A stretch of 40,330 nucleotides of DNA, taken from IMG/VR virus record IMGVR_UViG_3300048588_000276, positions 1-40,330 of that record. One strand, 5' to 3'. The DNA comes from a virus. Of this stretch, positions 1 to 6,147 are shown piece after piece. A model generated the notes under the pieces. That model saw nothing but the letters and a program-made list of their open reading frames with translations. It ran no database searches and had not been told where the DNA came from. Position 1 is the first letter of the stretch. Each line of letters begins with the position of its first letter. The translations under genes were made by a program, and so were the position numbers.

Positions 1-127
1 TCGCGAACTGCCCGACGGCTCGTACTGCCACGACACGGACGGCGATGGGTGGTGCCACCCGGATTGCCCCGCATGCCCTCTCGACTGCCCGCACTCCCCC
101 TGCCCGGTGCCCTACGACGACGCCCCC
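1..127. repeat. Terminal direct repeat, left copy (circular overlap)
   Basis: These 127 bases are identical to 40204-40330. The reading frame of one gene passes cleanly from the right copy into the unique sequence after the left copy, so the two copies represent one locus. A 127-base overlap is the length left by a de Bruijn assembler using k=127, so I read this as a circular-contig artefact rather than a biological terminal repeat. A natural short terminal repeat of exactly this size cannot be excluded from sequence alone. Confidence 0.95.
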
Positions 128-394
128 ACCCCACCCCCCGCCGACGAGAGCGCGGATGTCGAGGACGCGGCCAACACGACGGCCCTGTTCATCGCGGCGC
201 TCGATGCTCTGGACAAGCCACTGAACGCGTTGGCCGACATCGCGCGTCGAGCCGTCGATGCCGTCAGGCCAGCCATCACCTGCATGCGCTGCTATGCCGG
301 GTTCACCACGATCGACGGGTTCGCCGTCCACCGCCGGGACACGTCATGCGGCGACCCCGAGCGTTCCGCCGCCCTGAAGGAGGGACCCCGATGA
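2..394 (+). CDS. 3' part of junction-spanning cysteine-rich zinc-finger-like protein
   Basis: This is the C-terminal part of a gene that begins at 39878. Joined across the circle it encodes 239 residues. The middle is rich in Cys and His, in a stretch with several CP pairs. After an acidic/proline linker and a helical segment, the C-terminus carries a treble-clef-like pattern, CMRCYAGF followed by a late His and Cys, which resembles single zinc-finger modules of phage proteins. The stop overlaps the next start (ATGA). No function is recognised. It belongs to the early operon of small proteins that follows the resolvase gene. Translated from the window start alone it would look truncated. Confidence 0.85.
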   Translation, partial: RELPDGSYCHDTDGDGWCHPDCPACPLDCPHSPCPVPYDDAPTPPPADESADVEDAANTTALFIAALDALDKPLNALADIARRAVDAVRPAITCMRCYAGFTTIDGFAVHRRDTSCGDPERSAALKEGPR

Positions 395-1029
395 GCGAGC
401 GGTGTGCGGGGGCCGGATGCACGCTGGAACCGGCTCACCCGTTCCACATCCCCGGCCATTCGACCTATCTGCACGACTTCGTGCGACGCCCCGCACCCAC
501 CCCGCCGACTGCGCACGTCCACGAGTGGTCGTATCTCGACGGCAACGAGACGGAGGGCACGGAGAGCGTCTGCCGGTGCGGTGCCGTCCGCGACGACGAG
601 TCCGGCTCCCCCGCCCCGCCGACCGACGAGGCGCTGCGGGCGCTGGTGGACGGGTTGAAGGCGAAGCACGAGCGCGGCGATTGGGCCGACGGAGAGTACG
701 GCTCCGGCGGGTTTCTGCCGTCGGATGACGGTCTGGAGTGCCACACCTGCGGGAACTGGTGCGACATCCCGGCCACCCTTGACCGCATCCTCGCCGCCGC
801 CCGCCCCGCCGGGCTGGACGCTGCGTGGTCCGAGGTGGAGCTGCTGCTGCCGAGGGGATGGCTGCTGAGTCTGGAACAGGTGTTCCCCGGCGAACACGCC
901 TCAAAGTGGCACGCCGACGCGATGAGCACGAGTGACATCACGGACGGCTCAGACGGCTGGGGTTCCACCCCCGTCGAAGCCCTCACCAACCTCGCCGCCG
1001 CCCGAGCCCGCCGGGGGTCGGAGGGATGA
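391..1029 (+). CDS. Hypothetical Cys-containing early protein, 212 aa
   Basis: I chose ATG at 391 because it overlaps the previous stop as ATGA, the usual arrangement in this operon; an in-frame ATG at 49 lies inside the upstream gene. The product has a CxxxxC near the N-terminus, a CRCG motif near residue 64 and a CHTCGNWC cluster near residue 115. The last 80 residues (after ...LAAARPAGL) look like a predicted alpha/beta domain without metal ligands. No family is recognised. Its small size, Cys pairs and tight coupling match its neighbours, so an early regulatory or host-takeover role is possible but unproven. Confidence 0.75.
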   Translation: MSERCAGAGCTLEPAHPFHIPGHSTYLHDFVRRPAPTPPTAHVHEWSYLDGNETEGTESVCRCGAVRDDESGSPAPPTDEALRALVDGLKAKHERGDWADGEYGSGGFLPSDDGLECHTCGNWCDIPATLDRILAAARPAGLDAAWSEVELLLPRGWLLSLEQVFPGEHASKWHADAMSTSDITDGSDGWGSTPVEALTNLAAARARRGSEG

Positions 1030-1301
1030 GCGGGTGGAGGCATGAAGGACCGATGGACGTGTGTTCGTTCATCATCGAACCGCCATCCCCTGATCTGTGG
1101 CTGGGCTGCGGCTGCACCGACCCGACACCCGACCCGGACTCGCCGTGTGGGCAGAAGGACTCTCCGAAAGGACTGCCGTGCGGCGCGACGGCCTCCCACG
1201 ACTGGCACGATCGCCGGATGTGGGAGGAGGAGCCCGAACTGTGGCATCCCCACCAGCCCACCCGCTGCCTGCGATGCGGACACGCCGTGGTGCCGCGATG
1301 A
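1026..1301 (+). CDS. Hypothetical small Cys/Trp-rich protein, 91 aa
   Basis: The gene starts at the ATGA overlap with the previous stop. It contains a CGC pair near residue 29, an isolated CGQ, and CLRCGH near the C-terminus, with several Trp and His residues. This suggests a small zinc-stabilised fold. No homologous family is recognised. It lies in the early operon between two other unknown proteins, upstream of the integration genes. Confidence 0.7.
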   Translation: MSGWRHEGPMDVCSFIIEPPSPDLWLGCGCTDPTPDPDSPCGQKDSPKGLPCGATASHDWHDRRMWEEEPELWHPHQPTRCLRCGHAVVPR

Positions 1302-1543
1302 GCCTGCCGCGACCGGAGCACATCGACCGGCTGGCGATCTGGGCCGTCCGGTACGCCCTGGGCCGGCGCACCTATGCCGTGGCGGATGTGGTGGGCGCCC
1401 TGACGGCGAACGTCGCCAGCCTGACGGCGAACACCCGCGCCGTCATCGTCCGGGACATCACCGAGGCCGAGGCGCGCGACGGGCTGGGCGACCCCCGCGA
1501 CGCCGCGGAGTGGATGAACCTCCGTGAGGTGCTGACCCGATGA
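1298..1543 (+). CDS. Conserved phage protein of unknown function (RYALGR family), 81 aa
   Basis: ATG at 1298 overlaps the previous stop. The sequence WAVRYALGRRTYAVADV followed by a VRDI segment, a GLGDP turn and a C-terminal EWMNLREVL matches a pattern I recall from small hypothetical proteins of many Gram-positive phages: an RYALGR-TY-V start, a central R..I..DI and a late D..W..L. The biochemical role of that group is not known to me. It is coupled to the excisionase-like gene by an ATGA overlap. Confidence 0.75.
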   Translation: MSLPRPEHIDRLAIWAVRYALGRRTYAVADVVGALTANVASLTANTRAVIVRDITEAEARDGLGDPRDAAEWMNLREVLTR

Positions 1544-1947
1544 GCGATGAGCTGCTGACGAGCGCGGAGGTGCGCAGCATCCTCGGGGTCGGGCAGAACG
1601 CGCTGACGCGCTACCTGCGCGAGATCCGGCACCTTCGTCTCGGCAACCCGAGAACGGGCCCGGTCCGGGTCAGGCGCGCTGACCTGGAGGCGTGGATGGA
1701 GCGGCGCACGGTGGCGCCGCAGGAGGAGAGGGATGGTCAGGAAGCACGGTCACGGGACGATCTACCAGCGATCGAGCGACGGCCGCATCATCGGGCGACT
1801 CCCCGACGGCCGCGGCGGGCACCGGTACGTGTCGCGCCCGGATCGGCCGGGAGCACGGGAGGAGGTCCGGCGGGAACTGGACGCGATGCGGAGGGAGAGG
1901 GACCGACGGTCCTCCGCTACCGTGCGCGGCGGGGAGCGGGTGCGTGA
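1540..1947 (+). CDS. Excisionase-like winged-helix DNA-binding protein overlapping integrase
   Basis: Residues 5-57 form a compact HTH_17/MerR-like domain: LLTSAEVRSILGV, a recognition helix around QNALTRYLR, then RVRRADLEAWM. This is the layout of phage excisionases (recombination directionality factors). It sits directly upstream of the integrase, as expected. The open frame runs 215 bases into the integrase gene in another frame. Residues beyond about 64 are Arg/Pro/Gly-rich and look like unconstrained translation of integrase DNA. Either the protein has an irrelevant tail, or an ancestral stop was lost, or a shift joins the two frames. The HTH assignment is firm; the excisionase role is inferred. 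Confidence 0.8.
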   Translation: MSDELLTSAEVRSILGVGQNALTRYLREIRHLRLGNPRTGPVRVRRADLEAWMERRTVAPQEERDGQEARSRDDLPAIERRPHHRATPRRPRRAPVRVAPGSAGSTGGGPAGTGRDAEGEGPTVLRYRARRGAGA

Positions 1948-2875
1948 CGTGACCGCCACCTTCCTCGCCATCGCCCCCCGGCGCGTCCGGGCCCGCACCC
2001 TGGAGGGCTACCACCAGATCGCGCGGGACCACGTGCTCCCCAACCTGGGCAGCATCCGCATCGCGCAGCTGGACGCCGCCGACGCGCAGTCCCTCGTGGA
2101 CCGGATGACCGCCGCCGGGCACGCGCCATCGACGGTCAGTAACGCGCTGGTCCTGCTGTCCGCGGTGCTCCGTCAGGCGATGCGCGACGGGCTGGTGGAC
2201 CGCAACGTCGCGTCCCTCGCGGTGCTGCCCAAGGCCCGCCAGCGGACGCTCCCGAGCCTCACCACCGACCAGGTGAGCGCGTTCATCGAGGCCACCCGTG
2301 GCGAGCGGTTCTGGCCCGTCTGGACGCTGGCCGCGACCACGGGCATGCGCATCAGCGAGGTGCTGGGGCTGCGCTGGGAGGATGTGGAACCTTCGGCTGC
2401 CGACCCACGGCGGCTGCGCGTCACCGGTCAGAACCGGCGCGGTGCGATCGTGGACACCGAGGACGGGCCGTATCGCGAGTGGCACCGGGACGGGCCGAAG
2501 ACCGAGCAGTCACGGCGGCTGGTGCCGCTGTCACCGTTCGGCATCGAGGCGCTCGAGGAGGCGCGCGGCGCGGCTCGCTCACCCGTCCACGTCTTCGCCC
2601 GCGCCGACGGTGGCCCGGTCGACCGGAGCGCCGTCACGAAGGCGTTCCACAAGGCGCTGACGCGGCTGGGGTACCCGTCGGTCCGGTTCCATTCGCTCCG
2701 GCACGCGGCGGCCAGCGGGATGCTGGAGGCCACCCACGGCGACCTGCGCGCGGTGTCCGCGATGTTGGGCCACCGGTCGATCAACACGACGATCCAGATG
2801 TACGGCAAGGAGGCCGATGAGGCCCGCGAGCGCGCCGCGGAGGCGTGGGGTCGGGCGCTGAGGAGGGCGAAATGA
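1733..2875 (+). CDS. int: Tyrosine site-specific integrase, 380 aa
   Basis: The gene starts at ATG 1733 behind a strong ribosome binding site, GGAGGAGAGG. Residues 1-65 resemble an arm-type binding N-terminus, 70-170 the SAM-like core-binding domain (LEGYHQIARDHVLPNLG), and 175-380 the catalytic domain. Catalytic residues are visible: R206 in TGMRISEVLGLRW, K256, H320 and R323 in FHSLRH, H347 in LGHRS and the nucleophile Y357 in QMYG. The protein is full length for the family. It integrates and, with a directionality factor, excises the phage between attP and a host attB. No tRNA fragment that would reveal attP was seen beside it. Confidence 0.97.
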   Translation: MVRKHGHGTIYQRSSDGRIIGRLPDGRGGHRYVSRPDRPGAREEVRRELDAMRRERDRRSSATVRGGERVRDVTATFLAIAPRRVRARTLEGYHQIARDHVLPNLGSIRIAQLDAADAQSLVDRMTAAGHAPSTVSNALVLLSAVLRQAMRDGLVDRNVASLAVLPKARQRTLPSLTTDQVSAFIEATRGERFWPVWTLAATTGMRISEVLGLRWEDVEPSAADPRRLRVTGQNRRGAIVDTEDGPYREWHRDGPKTEQSRRLVPLSPFGIEALEEARGAARSPVHVFARADGGPVDRSAVTKAFHKALTRLGYPSVRFHSLRHAAASGMLEATHGDLRAVSAMLGHRSINTTIQMYGKEADEARERAAEAWGRALRRAK

Positions 2876-3006
2876 GCTGGTACCGGGCTGTCCTGTTGTC
2901 TCGGCTGGGCGCGCGGCGTCTCCGCGATGGGAGGGTGCTGGCGTTCACCGGGCTGGTCATCGGGAGCCGCGCGGTCGGCGTGGTCCATCTCGTCGAGGAG
3001 AAGTGA
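2872..3006 (+). CDS. Small hypothetical protein, 44 aa
   Basis: ATG at 2872 overlaps the integrase stop (ATGA), and the stop overlaps the next ATG (TGATG). The product begins MSWYRAVLLSRLGARRL and has a moderately hydrophobic middle (VLAFTGLVIG), too short and basic to be called a membrane segment. No family is recognised. The two-sided overlaps with neighbours are the main support that it is translated. Confidence 0.6.
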   Translation: MSWYRAVLLSRLGARRLRDGRVLAFTGLVIGSRAVGVVHLVEEK

Positions 3007-3284
3007 TGAGCGGAGCGGAGCGCATCGCGGCCGAGCGCCGAAGGCAGATCGAGGTGGAGGGCTACGACGCGGAGCACGATGCAAAGCAAAAAGCGGCGCT
3101 GGTCTACGCCGGTATCGCCTACGCCATCGCCGCGCTAGAACCGTCCGGGCCAAGTTACGCGGCGTGGGACTGGTGGCCGTGGAGTAGTGAAGCGTGGAAG
3201 CCGACAGGCGATGTGGTGCGCGACCTGACAAAGGCGGGGGCACTTATCGCGGCCGCTATCGACGCTGCGGAAGGTGCGAAGTGA
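3006..3284 (+). CDS. Conserved phage hypothetical protein (AERRRQIEVEGY family), 92 aa
   Basis: The product begins with RIAAERRRQIEVEGYDAEHD, continues with a helical AGIAYAIAAL and a WWPW...WKP motif, then VVRDLTKAGALIAAAID. This arrangement is common among small hypothetical proteins in tailed phages and prophages of very different hosts (ER.RQI..EG...EHD, later WPW and DL.KAGALI..EI). No experimental function is known to me. ATG 3006 is preferred to the in-frame GTG at 3003 because of the TGATG overlap with the upstream stop. Confidence 0.8.
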   Translation: MSGAERIAAERRRQIEVEGYDAEHDAKQKAALVYAGIAYAIAALEPSGPSYAAWDWWPWSSEAWKPTGDVVRDLTKAGALIAAAIDAAEGAK

Positions 3285-3598
3285 CCAGGTACACGTTCGA
3301 GAAGGTCCAGCTTCGGTGGTCGAAGCGTGTCCCGTGCTCCGAGTGCGGCAAGAAGCTCAGCCGGAGCAAGACGTTCATGCAGACCGTCAACCCGTGGAAC
3401 GCCCACCCCGACGGAACGCCGAGGACCTATGAGGAGATCCGGGCCAACGTCATCGCCGAGGCGAGGGAGTGGGAGAAGAAGCCTGAGGCGTGCAGTCGAT
3501 GGCCTACAAGCTCACCGAGTCCGGAGCCCTGCGCTGCATCCGCATCGGCCGCTCGGTCCGGGTGCGACCTGCCGACCTGGACCGGTTCATCAACGTGA
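3281..3598 (+). CDS. Zinc-ribbon-like small phage protein with anomalous C-terminus
   Basis: GTG at 3281 overlaps the previous stop. Residues 1-70 resemble a small actinophage protein: VPCSECGKKLSRSKTF (one CxxC), then TVNPWNAHPDGTPRTYEEI and a helix ending REWEKKP. From about residue 72 the sequence turns into low-quality Ser/Pro/Ala-rich text, and exactly there another frame (3487-3609) encodes the C-terminal half of an HTH_17 protein. The tail is therefore probably read-through into DNA acquired from another gene. The original stop seems to have been lost at a recombination junction near 3484. Confidence 0.65.
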   Translation: MTRYTFEKVQLRWSKRVPCSECGKKLSRSKTFMQTVNPWNAHPDGTPRTYEEIRANVIAEAREWEKKPEACSRWPTSSPSPEPCAASASAARSGCDLPTWTGSST

Positions 3599-3609
3599 AC
3601 GAGCCATGA
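3499..3609 (+). pseudogene. Remnant of an excisionase-type HTH gene (C-terminal half)
   Basis: ATG at 3499 opens 36 codons beginning MAYKLTESGALRCIRIGRS and ending RPADLDRFI plus a short tail. This is the second helix and wing of an HTH_17/excisionase domain. Similarity extends back in frame to GVQS at 3487, but a TGA lies at 3484, so the first helices (usually LLTVEEAAERL) are missing. It overlaps the end of the preceding gene in another frame. It could be a broken directionality factor left by recombination, or a translated fragment from GTG 3490. A complete HTH protein of the same class lies at 1540. Confidence 0.7.
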
Positions 3610-3813
3610 TTGCACCCGGAAGCGCAAGCAGAGGTCCCGACGAATGACCGGAATCGTGCTCAGAAACGAGACGAGACCCCCGGTGATGGAGACCGGGGGC
3701 GTGCGAACGGGCGTTCCATCCGGAGCCACGTTCCATGGTCACCATCAAGCACCCTGTAGCCCTGCCTGTCCTCCGTCTCCGGCATCCGTCTGCACCGGAA
3801 AGCGAGAGAAGGG
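3610..3813. other. 204-bp non-coding spacer near integrase; candidate attP/regulatory region
   Basis: No convincing gene is seen here. It separates the integration/early operon from the next gene cluster. It carries one perfect hairpin (3677-3699) and ends in a GAGAGAAGGG ribosome binding site for the gene at 3814. As the only sizeable non-coding stretch close to the integrase, it is the best place to look for attP or a promoter, but no recognisable tRNA end or clear promoter is visible. Confidence 0.5.
3677..3699. terminator. Perfect 8-bp GC-rich hairpin, possible terminator
   Basis: Left arm 3677-3684 (CCCCCGGT) and right arm 3692-3699 (ACCGGGGG) pair perfectly around a 7-base loop. It lies after the last early-operon reading frame. 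No T-run follows, so termination would have to work without one, as is often proposed for high-G+C hosts. It could equally be part of an attachment or regulatory site. Confidence 0.45.
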
Positions 3814-4287
3814 ATGAGCGCCCGCGGCTACCGCCCCGAGAACGTCACCGACCACCAGCGCCGCTGCTGGGACGCGCTGCACCGGCACAGGAACGTCCGC
3901 ACGGCCGCGCTCGAGCTGGGCATCAACGGCTACTCGCTCCGCGACGCCTGCGAGGCGTACATGCGGCACATGGGCCTGTCCGGGCCGCTGCCGTTCGTCA
4001 AGGAGTACCGGCAGCGCACCGACGCCCGCGAGCTCGTGGAGACGCGCGCATCCAACGCCCGGCTGTCCGAGGAGAACGCCCGGCTCCGGCTGACGATCGA
4101 GCGGCTGGAGGCGCGCATCGTCGACCTGGAGGCGATGGCCCATCCGTGGGTCGGGGTGCATGCCCGGCTCGAACGCATCGAACGGGCCGTCAGCGTGCCG
4201 CGTGTCGTCACGCATCGGCGTCAGGCCGATGGCGGGGTCGGTGGCAAGCGGGAACGGAAGCCCCGACCGATGGCGATCCCGGCATGA
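3814..4287 (+). CDS. Hypothetical protein with HTH-like N-terminus and coiled coil, 157 aa
   Basis: ATG 3814 follows a GAGAGAAGGG ribosome binding site. Residues 10-50 (HQRRCWDALHRHRNVRTAAL, then LGINGYSLRDACEAY) look like a helix-turn-helix that pairs an ALHRHRNVRTAALELG helix with a recognition helix. Residues 70-105 form a leucine-rich coiled coil (SNARLSEENARLRLTIERLE). The basic tail is low complexity. A DNA-binding regulator that dimerises through the coiled coil fits these features, and its position at the head of a new gene block would suit a regulator of the lysis/late genes. This is inference; no named family is recognised. Confidence 0.7.
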   Translation: MSARGYRPENVTDHQRRCWDALHRHRNVRTAALELGINGYSLRDACEAYMRHMGLSGPLPFVKEYRQRTDARELVETRASNARLSEENARLRLTIERLEARIVDLEAMAHPWVGVHARLERIERAVSVPRVVTHRRQADGGVGGKRERKPRPMAIPA

Positions 4288-4685
4288 CCACCCCCGTCCG
4301 CATCCAGCTCCGGCGCTCCAAGGGCTGGCGGATGCCTGCGGGCGCCGTCAAGGTCGACCGGACCACACCGTTCGGCAACCCGTTCGTCGTCGGCCGCGAC
4401 GGGACCCGCGAGGAGTGCGTGCGGTGGCACAGGCTGCTGCTCCACGGCTACATCCTGCTGTCAGGCCGGACCGGCCCCGGTGAGCTCAGGGGCCACATGC
4501 ACTGGGTCTACCGTCACCTGCACCTGCTCCGGGACGCGACCGCCCTGGCCTGCTGGTGCCCCGAAGGCGCTCCCTGCCACGCGGATACCCTCATCGAGGT
4601 GCTGGCAGCCGTCGAGGCCGAGCGGCTGGACGCGGCACGCCGGAGACGCGCGGTGTACGCGCAGCGCCGACGGTTGGCGGCATGA
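4284..4685 (+). CDS. DUF4326 family protein, 133 aa
   Basis: The family signature is clear: RIQLRRSKGWRMPAGAVKVD, then TPFGNPFVVG and, after a helical section, ALACWCPEGAPCHADTLIEV. The two Cys of CWC, the Cys of PCHAD and the GNPF turn are all present. DUF4326 proteins are small, widespread in phages and bacteria, and of uncertain function. An Arg/Ala-rich helix of about 25 residues extends beyond the usual C-terminus. The start overlaps the previous stop (ATGA). It lies two genes before a SLOG-family protein; both types are discussed in the context of nucleotide or ADP-ribose metabolism, but no reaction can be assigned here. Confidence 0.88.
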   Translation: MTTPVRIQLRRSKGWRMPAGAVKVDRTTPFGNPFVVGRDGTREECVRWHRLLLHGYILLSGRTGPGELRGHMHWVYRHLHLLRDATALACWCPEGAPCHADTLIEVLAAVEAERLDAARRRRAVYAQRRRLAA

Positions 4686-4963
4686 CCACCACCCCCGGCC
4701 TCCGCTCCGTCGTCGGCAGCCTGCTGGCCCACGTCCGCGACTTCGGCACCCCCGAGCCCGACACGCCCGAATACGCGGCGTTCATCGACGGCTGGGGCGA
4801 CCGCCTGATGAAGGCGTCCGGCTACTTCCGCGAGCAGGAGCGGCTGGCGAGGGTGATGCCCGTCGTCTCGGCCGCGGTCGGCTTCCGGGACGGTGAGCAC
4901 CTGGACGGCCGGCCGTTCCGGGGCGGCGACCTCGTGGAATCGCTGCGGAGGGCCGGACTGTGA
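4682..4963 (+). CDS. Hypothetical protein, 93 aa
   Basis: ATG at 4682 overlaps the DUF4326 stop. The product is mostly helical (SVVGSLLAHVRDFG, FIDGWGDRLMKASGYF, EQERLARVMPVV) and has no Cys clusters, signal peptide or membrane segment. No family is recognised. It sits between DUF4326 and the SLOG gene, coupled to both by four-base overlaps, so the three may be co-translated. Confidence 0.65.
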   Translation: MTTTPGLRSVVGSLLAHVRDFGTPEPDTPEYAAFIDGWGDRLMKASGYFREQERLARVMPVVSAAVGFRDGEHLDGRPFRGGDLVESLRRAGL

Positions 4964-5310
4964 GCGGTAGGCTGCTCGTGACCGGTTCCCGCGACTGGTC
5001 CGACGTCTCGGCCGTCGATCGCGTCATCCGGCACCATGCCCCGGATGCGCTGATCCACGGCGCCCAGCGTGGCCTTGATGCCATCGCCGCCGACGTGGCG
5101 TTCCTGCTCGACGTGCCGGTCATAGAGGCGTACCCGGCGTGGTGGGAATGGGAGGGCAAAGCCGCGGGTGGGCTGCGGAACCAGCGGATGCTCGACCAGG
5201 GGTGTCCTGACGAAGCTGTGGCGTTCCCGCTGCCGTCCAGCCGAGGGACATGGGACATGGTCAGACGGTGCGAGCGGGCGGGCGTGGCGACATGGGTGGC
5301 TGACCGATGA
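4960..5310 (+). CDS. SLOG-family (YspA/DUF2493-like) nucleotide-binding protein
   Basis: GTG at 4960 overlaps the previous stop. The Rossmann-like SLOG pattern is complete: LLVTGSRDWSDVSAV at the N-terminus, ALIHGAQRGLDAIAADVA (the glycine-rich helix), VIEAYPAWWEWEGKAAGG, LRNQRMLDQG, then PDEAVAFPLPSSRGTWDMVR. The length (116 aa) is normal. SLOG proteins bind nucleotides or nucleotide-derived ligands, and some bacterial antiviral systems sense ADP-ribose-like signals with SLOG domains. A ligand-binding or salvage role is likely; a counter-defence role is only a hypothesis. Confidence 0.88.
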   Translation: MSGRLLVTGSRDWSDVSAVDRVIRHHAPDALIHGAQRGLDAIAADVAFLLDVPVIEAYPAWWEWEGKAAGGLRNQRMLDQGCPDEAVAFPLPSSRGTWDMVRRCERAGVATWVADR

Positions 5311-5402
5311 CCGGCTTCACCCTCCCCGGCCTCGTCATCGTCGCCCTGCCGCTGGCCGTGCTGCTCCTCGGGCGGCGGCTCATCGGGTGGGATGGGGTGT
5401 GA
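5307..5402 (+). CDS. Tiny single-pass membrane protein, 31 aa
   Basis: ATG 5307 overlaps the SLOG stop (ATGA). About 19 hydrophobic residues (PGLVIVALPLAVLLL) are followed by GRRLIGWDGV, giving a positive C-terminal flank. It is one of five small membrane proteins around the lysis-like peptidase, so a lysis-regulatory or spanin-like role is possible. It is too short to match a family. Confidence 0.55.
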   Translation: MTGFTLPGLVIVALPLAVLLLGRRLIGWDGV

Positions 5403-5407
5403 ATCTC

Positions 5408-5623
5408 ATGACCGACTCCCCGATCCATCGCCTCACCGTCGGGCAGCGCCACGTGCTGCGCACCCTGTTCGACTGCGGCTGGAACTACGCCGAGGCGGCC
5501 CACCGGCTCCAGAAGTCCGAGGCTGCCGTGCGGCGCATCATCCCGCGCGCCGTCCGCCGAGCGAAGGTGCCGTCGTCACACCACCTGACCTACTGGCTCC
5601 GGGCCGAGGACGAGGCGGCATAG
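5408..5623 (+). CDS. Small helix-turn-helix protein (sigma-like HTH), 71 aa
   Basis: ATG 5408 lies five bases after the previous stop. The product has LTVGQRHVLRTLFDCGWNYA and EAAHRLQKSEAAVRRIIPRAVRRAKV, the layout of a region-4 or LuxR-type HTH: a T.GQ..VL helix, then a helix-turn-helix that ends in basic residues. It is followed at once by a region with nested GTCC/GGAC dyads (5624-5656), which could be its binding site. A transcriptional regulator of the downstream late operon is a reasonable inference. Confidence 0.72.
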   Translation: MTDSPIHRLTVGQRHVLRTLFDCGWNYAEAAHRLQKSEAAVRRIIPRAVRRAKVPSSHHLTYWLRAEDEAA

Positions 5624-5656
5624 GTCCGTTCTGGACACCTTGTCCCCCCTGGGACA
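5624..5656. promoter_or_regulatory. Nested GGAC/GTCC dyads, candidate operator
   Basis: Three overlapping inverted repeats use the same half-site: GTCC/GGAC at 5624-5636 (5-base spacer), GGACA/TGTCC at 5633-5645 (3-base spacer) and TGTCCC/GGGACA at 5641-5656 (4-base spacer). The cluster opens the 199-bp gap between the HTH gene at 5408 and the membrane/lysis genes. This could be a protein-binding array or alternative RNA hairpins. No convincing -35/-10 pair is visible. Confidence 0.5.
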
Positions 5657-5767
5657 CGCGTCACTCGACGCCCGCCCCGCGCGCGCGCATCGTCGGGAGC
5701 GTGAACGCCTCGACCGGTTCCCACGTGCTCCTGGCGCTCGCGTCCGTTCTCCCCTCCTCGGGCCGCT

Positions 5768-5798
5768 GCCCCGCCGGTGCTCGGGTCGCCGGCGGGGC
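5768..5798. terminator. Perfect 10-bp GC hairpin before lysis genes
   Basis: Arms 5768-5777 (GCCCCGCCGG) and 5789-5798 (CCGGCGGGGC) pair perfectly across an 11-base loop. It lies 24 bases before the GTG of the next gene. No T-tract follows. It may be a terminator/attenuator between gene blocks or a structured leader. Confidence 0.55.
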
Positions 5799-5822
5799 GC
5801 GCTCCCACTCAGAGGCCCCCAC

Positions 5823-5939
5823 GTGGACCTGATCACCTTCGCCTGGTTCGGCGGCCTGTGCTACGTGCTCGGCGTGGTATCGGGGAAGTGGCTGCTGCCC
5901 TGGCTGGTCGACCACTACCCGCTCATCCGTGACCGGTGA
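5823..5939 (+). CDS. Small membrane protein, 38 aa
   Basis: GTG 5823 opens VDLITFAWFGGLCYVLGVVS and then a second apolar stretch KWLLPWLVDHYPL. One transmembrane helix is likely. The following gene overlaps its end by 11 bases. It belongs to the group of small membrane proteins around the peptidase gene; a holin or antiholin role is possible but not assignable. Confidence 0.6.
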   Translation: MDLITFAWFGGLCYVLGVVSGKWLLPWLVDHYPLIRDR

Positions 5940-6147
5940 GCCGCCCGCTCCGCGCCAGGGCGACTACCGATACGCCCGCATCGGCGCAGCCGCTGCGCTG
6001 ACGGGCCTGCTGTCCCTGCTGTTGATCACCGACGCCCTGAGCAAGGACTACGAGGCCCCGCTCCCGATCGCGTTCGGCCTGATCCTCGCCATCGGCGGGC
6101 TCCTCTCCGTCGACCTGGCCGCCTACATCAAGGGAGGCACCCGATGA
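5929..6147 (+). CDS. Two-helix membrane protein, 72 aa (holin-like)
   Basis: GTG at 5929 is the only suitable start in frame. After a polar N-terminus of about 18 residues come two hydrophobic segments, IGAAAALTGLLSLLLITDAL and IAFGLILAIGGLLSVDLAAY, separated by a short charged loop (SKDYE). The stop overlaps the peptidase start (ATGA). Two helices, small size and position directly before a putative lysis enzyme fit a class II holin or antiholin, but there is no sequence match to a named holin. Confidence 0.65.
   Translation: MTGEPPAPRQGDYRYARIGAAAALTGLLSLLLITDALSKDYEAPLPIAFGLILAIGGLLSVDLAAYIKGGTR

Noticed and set aside
3606-3647. 13-codon frame after the excisionase remnant
   Set aside because: Very short, not followed by a coupled gene, and it ends in the spacer.
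3735-4685. 316-residue frame
   Set aside because: Only its last 133 residues (from ATG 4284) form the DUF4326 protein; the front part is an out-of-frame reading of the gene at 3814.
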